Assembly: GCF_040822065.1 (NCBI RefSeq)
Contig: NZ_CP162005.1
Location: forward strand, 4,154,001 to 4,218,000
Source of the DNA: Pedobacter sp. WC2423
GTDB lineage: Bacteria > Bacteroidota > Bacteroidia > Sphingobacteriales > Sphingobacteriaceae
Length of the DNA stretch: 64,000 bases
Reading direction: 5' to 3'
The translations under genes were made by a program, and so were the position numbers. Below the pieces are notes generated by a model. The model was given only the letters and a program-made list of their open reading frames with translations. It had not been told where the DNA came from and did not search any database. Below, piece after piece: positions 46,781-56,048 of the stretch; the first letter of the stretch is position 1; each line of letters opens with the position of its first letter.

Positions 46781-46872
46781 TCTTTAGCAATAGCACGTAA
46801 AATCTCGCCCAGCTATCAGTCATACAAGACGAACATTTTTTAACAAAACACTTTAGACTTTTTTAAAGCCTT

Positions 46873-49689
46873 ATGCCTAAAGACACCTCCATACGTTCAG
46901 TATTGATTATCGGTTCCGGACCTATTATTATTGGCCAAGCCTGTGAGTTTGATTACTCCGGATCCCAAGCTGCCTTATCCTTAAAAGAAGAAGGAATTGA
47001 AGTTTCTATTATAAACTCCAATCCTGCAACGATTATGACCGATAAGATCATTGCAGACCATGTTTACCTCAGACCTTTAACGGTAGACTCTATTGAGCAG
47101 ATTTTAATAGAGCGGAAAATTGATGCTGTATTACCAACAATGGGAGGGCAAACTGCCTTAAACCTTTGTAAGGAAGCTGAAGAGCGTGGTGTTTGGGAAA
47201 AACATGGCGTTAGAGTAATTGGCGTTGATGTTGCTGCAATTGAAAAAACAGAAAACAGAGAAGCTTTCCGCCAGTTAATGGTAGATATAGGTGTGGGTGT
47301 TGCACCCTCAAAAATTGCAAACTCTTTCCTTGAAGGTAAAGAAGCTGCACAGGAAATTGGCTATCCGCTGGTTATCCGTCCTTCTTATACACTGGGTGGA
47401 TCAGGTGGTGGTTTCGTGCACAAGAAAGAAGAGTTTGATGCTGCATTGAAACGTGGTCTTGAAGCTTCTCCAACACACGAAGTATTAGTAGAAAAAGCCG
47501 TTTTGGGCTGGAAAGAATATGAGCTGGAGTTATTAAGAGACAGTAATGATAATGTGATTATCATTTGCTCGATTGAAAACTTTGACCCGATGGGTATTCA
47601 CACTGGTGACTCTATTACAGTAGCACCAGCAATGACTTTGTCTGATACCTGTTACCAGGAGATGCGTAACCAGGCTATCAAAATGATGCGTGCGATTGGT
47701 ACTTTCGCAGGTGGTTGTAACGTACAGTTCTCAGTTAACCCTGATAACGACGATATCATCGCTATCGAAATTAACCCGAGGGTTTCCCGTTCATCCGCAC
47801 TGGCAAGTAAAGCAACTGGTTATCCGATTGCTAAAATTGCTTCTAAACTGGCGATAGGGTATAACCTGGATGAAATCGAAAATCAGATTACTAAAACTAC
47901 TTCAGCTTACTTTGAGCCGACTTTAGATTATGTAATCGTTAAAATACCACGCTGGAACTTTGATAAGTTCAAAGGTGCAAACATGGAATTAGGCTTACAG
48001 ATGAAATCTGTTGGTGAAGTTATGGCTATTGGCCGCAGCTTTATCGAAGCCCTTCAAAAAGCATGTCAGAGTTTAGAAATCGGACGCGCTGGTTTAGGTG
48101 CCGACGGAAAACACAACAGAAGTATCGAAGAGATTATGCACGGTTTGGAACATCCAAGCTGGAACCGCTTATTCCTGATCAAGGATGCAATGAGCATGGG
48201 CGTTCCATTGGAGTCTATCCGTAAAGTTACCAGAATTGATAAGTGGTTCCTGGCACAGATCCAGGAACTGGTACAGCTGGAAACAGAATTAAAACGTTAT
48301 TCATTAAATAATATACCGAAGGAATTCTTCTTTACCCTGAAACAAAAAGGATTCTCTGATATCCAGATTGCTTACCTGCTAGGTAATGTAACTGAGGATG
48401 AGGTTTATGACCGCAGAAAATCATTGGGAATCAGAAGAGTTTATAAAATGGTAGATACTTGTGCTGCTGAGTTCTCTGCACAAACTCCATACTACTACTC
48501 AACTTTTGAGGAAGAGAATGAATCTATTCCTACGGATAAAAAGAAAATTATAGTATTAGGATCAGGCCCGAACCGTATTGGTCAGGGTATTGAATTCGAT
48601 TACTCTTGCGTGCATGGTTTACTGGCAGCAAAAGAAAGCGGATTTGAATCGATTATGATTAACTGTAACCCTGAAACGGTTTCCACAGATTTCAATATGG
48701 CTGATAAGTTATACTTTGAGCCGGTATTCTGGGAACATGTACGTGAAATCATCGAACTGGAAAACCCGGTAGGTGTAATTGTACAATTAGGTGGTCAGAC
48801 TGCTTTGAAAATGGCAGAAAAGCTTCATGAGAATGGTATTAAGATTATCGGGACATCTTACAACGATATGGATGTTGCTGAAGATCGCGGCCGTTTCTCA
48901 GACTTGTTAAAAGAACTGGATATTCCTTACCCTAAATATGGTGTGGCGGAAAATGCGGAAGAAGCTATCGTGGTGGCTAATGAAGTAGGTTACCCGGTAC
49001 TGGTTCGTCCTAGTTATGTATTGGGTGGACAAGGAATGAGTATTGTCATCAACGATGAGGATCTGGAAAAAGCAGTCGTGAAGTTATTAGGTGATTTACC
49101 TGGTAACAGAGTGCTGATTGATCATTTCCTTGACAGAGCAGAAGAAACGGAGTCAGATTCGATTTGTGATGGTGATGATGTGCATATTGTAGGTTTAATG
49201 GAACACATTGAGCCAGCTGGTATCCACTCCGGAGATTCATTTGCAGTATTACCGCCATTCAGTCTTTCTGCTAAAGTAATGGAGAGCATGGAGACTTACT
49301 CTAAGAAAATTGCCAGAGCATTAAATGTAATCGGTTTACTGAACATTCAGTTTGCTGTGAAAGACGAAAAGGTTTATGTGATTGAAGCGAATCCAAGAGC
49401 TTCCAGAACTGTTCCTTTCATCGCTAAAGCATACGATGTTCCTTATATCAATATTGCAGCTAAAATCATGTTAGGTGTCAACAAACTGAAAGACTTCACA
49501 ATTGAACGTAAATTAGAAGGTTATGCCATTAAGGAACCCGTTTTCTCTTACGATAAATTCCCGGAAGTACCTAAGGAGTTAGGCCCTGAGATGAAATCAA
49601 CTGGTGAATCTATCCGTTTTATCAAAGACCTGGAAGATCCGTATTTCAGAAAGTTGTATAAAGACAAATCGATGTATTTATCAAAATAA
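46873..49689 (+). CDS. carB: Carbamoyl phosphate synthase large subunit
   Basis: 938 aa. Makes carbamoyl phosphate from bicarbonate, glutamine-derived ammonia and two ATP for pyrimidine and arginine synthesis. Two homologous ATP-grasp halves: the first ~1-400 (IGSGPIIIGQACEFDYSGSQ, RPSYTLGGSGGG), the second from ~555 (GSGPNRIGQGIEFDYSC, RPSYVLGGQGMS). The protein stops at about the end of the second synthetase domain; the C-terminal MGS-like allosteric domain of E. coli CarB (about residues 937-1073) is absent. carA is not adjacent. Confidence 0.95.
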   Translation: MPKDTSIRSVLIIGSGPIIIGQACEFDYSGSQAALSLKEEGIEVSIINSNPATIMTDKIIADHVYLRPLTVDSIEQILIERKIDAVLPTMGGQTALNLCKEAEERGVWEKHGVRVIGVDVAAIEKTENREAFRQLMVDIGVGVAPSKIANSFLEGKEAAQEIGYPLVIRPSYTLGGSGGGFVHKKEEFDAALKRGLEASPTHEVLVEKAVLGWKEYELELLRDSNDNVIIICSIENFDPMGIHTGDSITVAPAMTLSDTCYQEMRNQAIKMMRAIGTFAGGCNVQFSVNPDNDDIIAIEINPRVSRSSALASKATGYPIAKIASKLAIGYNLDEIENQITKTTSAYFEPTLDYVIVKIPRWNFDKFKGANMELGLQMKSVGEVMAIGRSFIEALQKACQSLEIGRAGLGADGKHNRSIEEIMHGLEHPSWNRLFLIKDAMSMGVPLESIRKVTRIDKWFLAQIQELVQLETELKRYSLNNIPKEFFFTLKQKGFSDIQIAYLLGNVTEDEVYDRRKSLGIRRVYKMVDTCAAEFSAQTPYYYSTFEEENESIPTDKKKIIVLGSGPNRIGQGIEFDYSCVHGLLAAKESGFESIMINCNPETVSTDFNMADKLYFEPVFWEHVREIIELENPVGVIVQLGGQTALKMAEKLHENGIKIIGTSYNDMDVAEDRGRFSDLLKELDIPYPKYGVAENAEEAIVVANEVGYPVLVRPSYVLGGQGMSIVINDEDLEKAVVKLLGDLPGNRVLIDHFLDRAEETESDSICDGDDVHIVGLMEHIEPAGIHSGDSFAVLPPFSLSAKVMESMETYSKKIARALNVIGLLNIQFAVKDEKVYVIEANPRASRTVPFIAKAYDVPYINIAAKIMLGVNKLKDFTIERKLEGYAIKEPVFSYDKFPEVPKELGPEMKSTGESIRFIKDLEDPYFRKLYKDKSMYLSK

Positions 49690-49761
49690 TATTTTTCAGC
49701 CGAAGCTTTACCATAATAATCCGTTACAGGTTATTATGGTAAAGCTTCGGCTGAAAAATAT
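49689..49761. repeat. 31-bp perfect inverted repeat after carB
   Basis: The arms 49689-49719 and 49731-49761 are perfect reverse complements (31 of 31) around an 11-nt loop. The first base of the left arm is the last base of the carB stop codon. Each arm carries CAGCCGAAGCTTTACC or its complement. No T-tract follows either arm, so it is not a textbook terminator. Confidence 0.85.
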
Positions 49762-49838
49762 CACTACAGAAGGAATTTTTGATAGGTTTGCTCAGAAAAG
49801 CTATCCGGGTAAAATTGTATTTAAACGAGAATGATATC
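49737..49838 (+). other. 33-codon ORF starting inside the hairpin
   Basis: ATG at 49737 lies in the right arm of the inverted repeat; the frame reads MVKLRLKNITTEGIFDRFAQ and ends KIVFKRE at a TGA near 49836. The non-hairpin part has an ordinary protein-like composition, so it may be a remnant of a gene joined to the repeat. No homology can be claimed. Confidence 0.3.
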
Positions 49839-49876
49839 CAATAACTGAATTGCAACGCCTTCTGAATACCGAAGTT

Positions 49877-49920
49877 AAATTTAAAGGGATTTAAGCTAAC
49901 CTATTCCCTTTAAATTTTTT
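49877..49920 (+). terminator. Rho-independent terminator between carB and the lectin gene
   Basis: AAATTTAAAGGGA (49877-49889) and TCCCTTTAAATTT (49905-49917) pair perfectly over 13 bp, followed by TTT on the plus strand. It may serve both convergent genes. Confidence 0.75.
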
Positions 49921-49922
49921 AA

Positions 49923-49959
49923 CGTATACTGAAGAGTAGTTCTCGTATACTAAAGAGTA
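49923..49959. repeat. Two 16-bp direct repeats at the lectin gene's 3' end
   Basis: CGTATACTGAAGAGTA (49923-49938) and CGTATACTAAAGAGTA (49944-49959) differ at one base; the period is 21 bp. The second copy includes the TAG stop of the lectin gene (on the minus strand). Confidence 0.7.
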
Positions 49960-50594
49960 CCATTTCTATGACTTCTTTGGCCACCTTGTGTGTTAGTTGA
50001 TCCGATAACTTTACCAGTTATAGTTACGTTACCTGCAGCATCTTGAGTGTAAGTCTCATACCCTACAAAATTTCCATCATCTTGCAGAACCCAAATTGGG
50101 TAATAGGGCGAGCCTATTGATGTAAATGGAGCTGGTGTCCAGCTTTTTGCATTAGCTCTATAAATAATTACCCGTCCGTTTTCATAAAAGCTAAGAGATG
50201 CAACCTGGTATTGACCATCTTTAGTATTTGTATCAGAAGCCCATAATGCATAATCCAATCCCTCTTTATAAAGAACTAAATTTCCATCAGACTGAAATTC
50301 TAAGTGATAAGGGCCGTTTTTTGCTATTTGAACTGATTGATCACTCACGGTTGGCGTAGTCTGATGAAGTACATCAATTGTTATCACATACCTTTTATTG
50401 TATTCATTCTTTTCTAATTTAACGTAATTAGGTTTTGGTGGTAACGCTGCCGCCATTGTTACATTTGAATTTTCGCTTTTATTTGTTACTGGCTGGACTG
50501 TGGTATTATTTTCTTTGGCACAACTCCCAAATAATGCAATTAATCCAAGTAAAATAAACCCGACACAAGTATTTGTTGTAAATTTTTTTCTCAT
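49950..50594 (-). CDS. Bulb-type (mannose-specific) lectin domain lipoprotein
   Basis: 214 aa. Lipobox Cys25 (LFGSCAKEN). The B-lectin/GNA motif QxDxNxVxY occurs as QSDGNLVLY (101-109) and QDDGNFVGY (171-179), with a degenerate middle copy YENGRVIIY (137-145), that is three sheets of a beta-prism II fold. The intact copies would bind mannose-type sugars. The predicted location is lipid-anchored, perhaps on the cell surface. The neighbours (carB, kup) give no hint of role. A TATATTTG box at 50621-50628 may be its promoter. Confidence 0.88.
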   Translation of the reverse strand: MRKKFTTNTCVGFILLGLIALFGSCAKENNTTVQPVTNKSENSNVTMAAALPPKPNYVKLEKNEYNKRYVITIDVLHQTTPTVSDQSVQIAKNGPYHLEFQSDGNLVLYKEGLDYALWASDTNTKDGQYQVASLSFYENGRVIIYRANAKSWTPAPFTSIGSPYYPIWVLQDDGNFVGYETYTQDAAGNVTITGKVIGSTNTQGGQRSHRNGTL

Positions 50595-50945
50595 TTGTTG
50601 GTTTTTAATATTTAATTGGTCAAATATAGATCTTTCAAATGGATTTTATGTTGCTGGGTTGTAAATAATTTCCCTTTACTATTTTTTAGTTAAGTTAATT
50701 TTAAGTATCTGATTTTATTTAGCGGTAAGTACTTCATCTGCACCGTGAGCCTTTGAGTTTCAATACGCTCAACAGTTTGGGTATAGCGTTGATTTCATTG
50801 GATTTTTCTTGTGTTTTTTCTGGCTTAACAGAATGTATTCGTCTCTGCCCGGACAATTACGAAGTGGATTGTAAATGGTTTTTTTCTCGCGAAAGAGGGC
50901 CTTGATTGTAATTATGCCCTGAATGGATCCTTATAAAAAAGACAG
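50595..50945. other. Intergenic region, lectin / kup
   Basis: 351 bp, both flanking genes on the minus strand. The lectin promoter box TATATTTG (50621-50628) lies next to the lectin start. The rest is AT-rich near the lectin gene and more mixed after 50730; I see no ORF, hairpin or repeat worth naming, and no clear kup terminator. Confidence 0.5.
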
Positions 50946-52919
50946 TTAACCAACAGTTTTAAAAACCCGTTTTAAATGAATGTTCTCAGCAGGATAAACC
51001 ACCAGTGGGATCTTTTCAATGACCGTTTCGCTTGTATCCAGTCCAAAAGCTTTGGTATCAGATTGCGCCAGTCTTTTAATGGCAAAATAACTTCTCAGGA
51101 TAAATCCATCTTTTAAACTGAATTCATTCTCATAAGAAAGGAATTTCTCCATGATCACAAATCGGAAATCTGCTGCCAGATTGAACTTATTCAAGGAGTC
51201 ATACTTACTGGTAATATCAATTTCCTTATTTGCAACCATCTCCTGTACCACTTTTCTAAATAGCACATTGATTCTTGGATGAATACGGAAGCCGAGTCTG
51301 AACTCGATGCGGATAATTTTATCATCTGAAAGCTCTTCGACCATAAACTCCATCGTATATGGTTCATCAGTTCTTTCAATATGCACGAACCAGTACACAT
51401 CGGCCCGTTTAGGATTACGGCTGAATATGGAATAAAGAACCTTTTGTTCAATTTGCTTGCTGTTATTTGCCTTAGTTAAATAGATCAGGTGTGTACAATA
51501 TTTAGCTATGGAACGATCCTCACTTAACGCTTTCAGCATGGGTACCTGATCTTCAAGCTCTACAAATTTCAAGAAGCGGTTTGTAATTTTACGTGCTTTG
51601 AACCAGATGAACATGGTGAAAATCAAACCAACTTCGAAGACTAAGAAGAATAATCTTTTAACGATTTTTACAGAGTTCGCTATAAAGAAAGAAATTTCTA
51701 CTACAGCAAAAACACTCACAATGATGATCACCAGCCAAAGCGGCCAGCGTTTTACATAACGCATAAAGTAATACATCAATATGGTCGTCATCAGCATTGC
51801 AATCGTAATAGAAAACCCGTATGCTGCGGTCATATTCTCGGAGGTTCTGAAATAAAGAGAAACTGCAATACAACCGATGCAAAGTAACCAGTTGATACTC
51901 GGAATATAAATCTGACCTCTGATATTTGTCGGATATTTAATCGTGACTTTAGGCCAGAAATTCATGCTCACCGCTTCACTGATCAAGGTAAATGAACCTG
52001 AAATTAAGGCCTGGCTGGCAATGATGGTCGCCATGGTTGCGATGATCACCACAGGAATCAGAAATAGATGAGGAACAATTTCAAAGAAAGGATTGATCCC
52101 ATTGAAATCTTTTTGCGGGCTTTGCATTAATACCCACGCACCCTGACCAAGGTAATTCAGTACTAAGGCAGTTTTAACAAAAATCCAGCTGATCTGGATA
52201 TTCTTTCTTCCACAATGTCCTAAATCAGAATAGAGTGCTTCTGCACCCGTTGTGCATAAGAATACAGCACCCAGTAGCCAAAAACCATGTGGATGATCCA
52301 TTAATAACCTGGCGCCGTAATACGGGTTCAGCGCTTTAAAAATCTCAGGGTAATGTAATACCTGGATTAATCCAAGCAAGGCAATCATACAGAACCAGCA
52401 GAGCATGATCGGCCCGAATGAAGCCCCGATGATCTTGGTCCCGAATTGCTGAAAAAAGAACAGTAATACAATAATTGTAATGACAATACACAGAATCAGG
52501 GTATTACCGGGGACAATAATCTTTGATAATGCCGGAACGAGATTTAAGCCCTCAATAGCTGAAGTTACAGAGATGGGGGGCGTAATGATTCCGTCTGCCA
52601 GCAATGTACCGGCACCAATTATTGCGGGGATGGCCATCCATTTACCATAACGCCTCACTAAAGCGTACAATGAAAATATACCACCTTCCCCTTTATTATC
52701 TGCCTGAAGCGTAATAAAAATATACTTGAAAGTAGTTTGCAGGGTTAGCGTCCAGAATACGCAGGAAATAGCTCCTAATACTAAGGCGGGATTAACCTGT
52801 CCACCTTCTTTGAGTAATACCTGGAAGGTATAAAGCGGGGACGTTCCTATGTCACCGAATATTATACCCAATGTGACTAACATACCCGCTGCGGATAGTT
52901 TTTTTAGATTAGGATGCAT
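50946..52919 (-). CDS. kup: KUP-family potassium transporter
   Basis: 657 aa, normal for the family. The N-terminal signature LGIIFGDIGTSPLYTFQ and ADNKGEGGIFSLYALV are present; about twelve helices to residue ~450, then a ~200-aa cytoplasmic domain. Imports K+ with H+. Monocistronic. Confidence 0.95.
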   Translation of the reverse strand: MHPNLKKLSAAGMLVTLGIIFGDIGTSPLYTFQVLLKEGGQVNPALVLGAISCVFWTLTLQTTFKYIFITLQADNKGEGGIFSLYALVRRYGKWMAIPAIIGAGTLLADGIITPPISVTSAIEGLNLVPALSKIIVPGNTLILCIVITIIVLLFFFQQFGTKIIGASFGPIMLCWFCMIALLGLIQVLHYPEIFKALNPYYGARLLMDHPHGFWLLGAVFLCTTGAEALYSDLGHCGRKNIQISWIFVKTALVLNYLGQGAWVLMQSPQKDFNGINPFFEIVPHLFLIPVVIIATMATIIASQALISGSFTLISEAVSMNFWPKVTIKYPTNIRGQIYIPSINWLLCIGCIAVSLYFRTSENMTAAYGFSITIAMLMTTILMYYFMRYVKRWPLWLVIIIVSVFAVVEISFFIANSVKIVKRLFFLVFEVGLIFTMFIWFKARKITNRFLKFVELEDQVPMLKALSEDRSIAKYCTHLIYLTKANNSKQIEQKVLYSIFSRNPKRADVYWFVHIERTDEPYTMEFMVEELSDDKIIRIEFRLGFRIHPRINVLFRKVVQEMVANKEIDITSKYDSLNKFNLAADFRFVIMEKFLSYENEFSLKDGFILRSYFAIKRLAQSDTKAFGLDTSETVIEKIPLVVYPAENIHLKRVFKTVG

Positions 52920-52997
52920 GTTTTAGAGGCTGATTTACAGCGAAATTACGCTTTCTTCTTCTATATCAGTGATATGCGACCTAATTTTAACCAGATT

Positions 52998-53966
52998 TTA
53001 ATTTTTGCCCCAGATCCTTGTATTTAAATCAAGTTCGTTGACGATATCATACATAAACTGAACGATATAAAGATCCTGATCAATGGAAGTGTCTTCTGGA
53101 ATACTTTTCTTTAAAGGAGGTTCAAAATAGTTTCCGCTGATCGGAAATGCAATGTATACGCGGGAGGCAATGAAAGAAAGTGAAATCGTACTCTTTGTTT
53201 TCTGATTCAGTGCCAGAATCCTGCTCATCATGGATGGTGTGAGAATATACCTCGCTTCTATTTGATCAGTTGAATGCGTACTAAAAGTTTTGTTGAACTC
53301 AGGGTCTTCCAGCAAAACCTTTGTATTTCCAGATGAATTAAATATCGGTAGCGCCTTCGCAAACCAATCCGCTATAGAACTTCCAATATCTTCGGGCCGG
53401 ATCAGGGTTACTCCGTTGAAATTTTTATTAAAGTCTGCCGTAAAAATAATTCCTTTAAAAATTTCGTGCCAGGTTTCGGTTTTATTGCCCTTGCTATCGG
53501 TACTTTCTGTTTTGTAAGAAGCATCTGCTTCCGAAAAATAGAAATTGGTTTTGGCTAAAGAACCTGTGATACGGTCTTCAGTGTCATAACGGTCAGGAGT
53601 ATGTGAAAAGAGCTGTGAGCTCTGGAATTCTTCCAATGATAAACCTTCATAAGGCTCAAAAGTAATATCCTGGTAATTGGATTTTAAAATTGCAGTAAGG
53701 ACATTGGCTTTAAAACTGTGTCTGTAAGCGCGGTAAGCCGGAGTTACTTTCAGGTAGATGGTAAAGGCATAAATCAGGGCGGCGATCGCTGGAATATAAA
53801 ACCAGAATAATGCGATGCCTAAAAGGCCAAAGCCAATCAGCACGAGTATACCAGTTAAAGCATAGAGTCCTGCTTTACCCTGGAGCGCAACTATGGCTTT
53901 ACGCTCAATTTCCAAGCGCTGTATAACCTCTTGTAATGCAGGATCATTTCTGAAATCTGCTGCCAT
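52998..53966 (-). CDS. DUF3137 domain membrane protein
   Basis: 322 aa with two N-terminal helices (about 35-73) and a C-terminal soluble domain (TGSLAKTNFYFSEADASYK, FKGIIFTADFNKNFNG). The LemA gene precedes it and the two share one base (TAATG), so translation is coupled. Function unknown; the LemA/DUF3137 pair is recurrent in bacteria, with a suggested role at the envelope. Confidence 0.88.
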   Translation of the reverse strand: MAADFRNDPALQEVIQRLEIERKAIVALQGKAGLYALTGILVLIGFGLLGIALFWFYIPAIAALIYAFTIYLKVTPAYRAYRHSFKANVLTAILKSNYQDITFEPYEGLSLEEFQSSQLFSHTPDRYDTEDRITGSLAKTNFYFSEADASYKTESTDSKGNKTETWHEIFKGIIFTADFNKNFNGVTLIRPEDIGSSIADWFAKALPIFNSSGNTKVLLEDPEFNKTFSTHSTDQIEARYILTPSMMSRILALNQKTKSTISLSFIASRVYIAFPISGNYFEPPLKKSIPEDTSIDQDLYIVQFMYDIVNELDLNTRIWGKN

Positions 53967-54526
53967 TAATTATTGAATAGATCTTTGGCGTTTATATTTT
54001 TTCGCTCTTCTACTGTATTTTCCAATACCGGGAAAGGCTGATAATTCAGCATGCCGGCAAAAATACTTCCCGGAAACATCATTATCCCATTGTTATATAC
54101 AGTCACTGAAGCATTATAATTTCTTCTGGCAGCTGCAATCTGTTCTTCACTTTCTGTCCAGGTAGACTGAAGGTTAAGAAAATTCTGATTGGCTTTAAGA
54201 TCAGGGTAATTTTCTACAGTAAGCATCATTCCATTGACTGCTGTACCAATTTGTTTATCCAGTTCGATTTTTTCCTGATTGCTCAGCTGACCGGTTTCTA
54301 CTTTACTTCTTAGGGCAGTTATTTTTGTCAGCGTACCTTCTTCGTATTTTGTATATTGTTTGACCGTTTCAACCAGATTTGGTATCAGGTCATATCTTTT
54401 TTTAAGCATGACATCAATAGACGAAAAAGCATTGCTGACCTGGTTTCTTTTAGCAATAAGTGAGTTGTAGAAACTAATGCCAATAATTGCGATCAGTACG
54501 ACAACAATGAGTATGATAATGAGCAT
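53966..54526 (-). CDS. LemA family protein
   Basis: 186 aa. One N-terminal helix (LIIILIVVVLIAIIGISFY), then a helical bundle with KRYDLIPNLVETVKQY, SRVETGQ-like region and the conserved LQSTWTESEEQIAAARRNYN (Lema box). Membrane-anchored, exposed to the periplasm by inference. Function unknown. Coupled to the DUF3137 gene by a one-base overlap. Confidence 0.92.
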   Translation of the reverse strand: MLIIILIVVVLIAIIGISFYNSLIAKRNQVSNAFSSIDVMLKKRYDLIPNLVETVKQYTKYEEGTLTKITALRSKVETGQLSNQEKIELDKQIGTAVNGMMLTVENYPDLKANQNFLNLQSTWTESEEQIAAARRNYNASVTVYNNGIMMFPGSIFAGMLNYQPFPVLENTVEERKNINAKDLFNN

Positions 54527-54564
54527 GTTTTATAATATTAGATTTTCATTAAAACTATTGAAAT

Positions 54565-55941
54565 TTATCCGAACAATAAAGAAAAGACATCTTCAATTTT
54601 GTTCACTCCTGTAATCTCCAGTTTATATTTATCTGTAATCAGACCTTTTAAATTATAATTGGAAACAAAGATCCTTTCAAATCCCAGCTTGTCAGCTTCA
54701 GCAATCCGCTGTTCTATTCTGTTTACTGCACGGATTTCTCCTGATAAGCCAACCTCTGCTGCAAAACAGATTTTTGAAGAGATGAAAATATCCTCATGCG
54801 ATGAAATAATGGCCGCAAGAATCGCAAGGTCAATTGCAGGATCTTCCACTTTAATCCCACCAGCAATATTTAAGAATACATCTCTTGTACTTAACCTAAA
54901 GCCACAGCGTTTTTCCAGTACAGCAAGGAGCATATTCATTCTTCGGGTATCAAAGCCCGTAGCTGACCGCTGAGGCGTTCCGTAAGCTGCAGTGCTAACC
55001 AAGGCCTGCGTTTCAATTAACATTGGCCTTGCCCCCTCGAGAGTCGCGGCAATGGCAATACCACTTAATTCCTCATCTCTTTGAGAAAGCAGGATTTCCG
55101 AAGGATTGGAAACTTGTCTGAGCCCGCCGCTGTGCATGGCATAAATGCCTAATTCTGCTGCGGCACCAAATCTGTTTTTAATAGAACGGAGAATCCTGTA
55201 AACATGATGTCTGTCGCCTTCAAATTGTAAAACGGTGTCTACCATGTGTTCCAGGATTTTAGGACCTGCAATCGCTCCATCTTTAGTAATATGACCTATT
55301 AAAAAGACGGGAGTATCCGTTTCTTTGGCAAAACGCAGCAATTCAGCAGTACATTCCCTTACTTGAGAAACACTGCCCGGTGTAGAATCAATATGTGCAG
55401 AATGAAGTGTCTGGATGGAATCCACTACAATAATATCGGGTTCAAGCACCTCAATTTGCTTAAAGATGTTTTGTGTGGAGGTTTCAGTAAGGATATAACA
55501 GTCTGCGGTTGGATTACTGGTAATCCTTTCTGCGCGCATTTTAATCTGCTGTTCACTTTCTTCGCCTGAAACATAGAGTACTTTTTTGCCAGTAATGTTT
55601 AATGCAAGTTGCAGCATCAGTGTTGATTTACCTATACCCGGTTCACCTCCGATTAAAACTACAGATCCGGCCACTAAACCACCACCCAGTACCCGGTCGA
55701 GTTCAAGATCATTGGTGGAGAGCTTATTTTCCTCAGAAAACGCAATGTTGGTAATCTTGTTGGGTTTATTGGATCTTTTCGTAGAACCGGATGTTTGCCA
55801 TGCAGGAACACTGGCTCCTGGTTTTTCAATAACTTCCTCTACGAAAGTATTCCAGGAATTACAAGATGGGCATTTTCCAAGCCATTTGGCTGATTCATAC
55901 CCACAACTCTGACAGAAATATGCTGATTTAGTTTTAGCCAA
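54565..55941 (-). CDS. radA: DNA repair protein RadA
   Basis: 458 aa. RecA-like branch-migration ATPase for recombination intermediates. N-terminal zinc finger Cys10-Cys13...Cys24-Cys27 (CQSCGYESAKWLGKCPSC), Walker A GGEPGIGKST, the RadA-specific KNRFG motif (SIKNRFGAAAELG) and a C-terminal Lon-like domain (residues ~290-458). Length normal. The LemA operon follows 38 bp downstream. Confidence 0.95.
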   Translation of the reverse strand: MAKTKSAYFCQSCGYESAKWLGKCPSCNSWNTFVEEVIEKPGASVPAWQTSGSTKRSNKPNKITNIAFSEENKLSTNDLELDRVLGGGLVAGSVVLIGGEPGIGKSTLMLQLALNITGKKVLYVSGEESEQQIKMRAERITSNPTADCYILTETSTQNIFKQIEVLEPDIIVVDSIQTLHSAHIDSTPGSVSQVRECTAELLRFAKETDTPVFLIGHITKDGAIAGPKILEHMVDTVLQFEGDRHHVYRILRSIKNRFGAAAELGIYAMHSGGLRQVSNPSEILLSQRDEELSGIAIAATLEGARPMLIETQALVSTAAYGTPQRSATGFDTRRMNMLLAVLEKRCGFRLSTRDVFLNIAGGIKVEDPAIDLAILAAIISSHEDIFISSKICFAAEVGLSGEIRAVNRIEQRIAEADKLGFERIFVSNYNLKGLITDKYKLEITGVNKIEDVFSLLFG

Positions 55942-55989
55942 TTGATTTGAGATTAAAATACGAATTTAACTTAATTCGGTATAAAAATA

Positions 55990-56026
55990 GAAAAGCCTGG
56001 TTACTATTTAAAGTACCAGGCTTTTC
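55990..56026 (-). terminator. Rho-independent terminator after rng
   Basis: GAAAAGCCTGGT and ACCAGGCTTTTC pair around a 13-nt loop, with A/T tracts on both sides. It lies between the rng stop (56049) and the radA start. Confidence 0.8.
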
Positions 56027-56048
56027 CATTATGTTTTGAACACGAGTT

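Larger units (their letters stand above)
46570..46872. other. Divergent intergenic region before carB
   Basis: 303 bp. It holds the carB promoter and leader (separate entries). Nothing else stands out: AT-rich sequence next to the lipoprotein start, no ORF. Confidence 0.6.
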
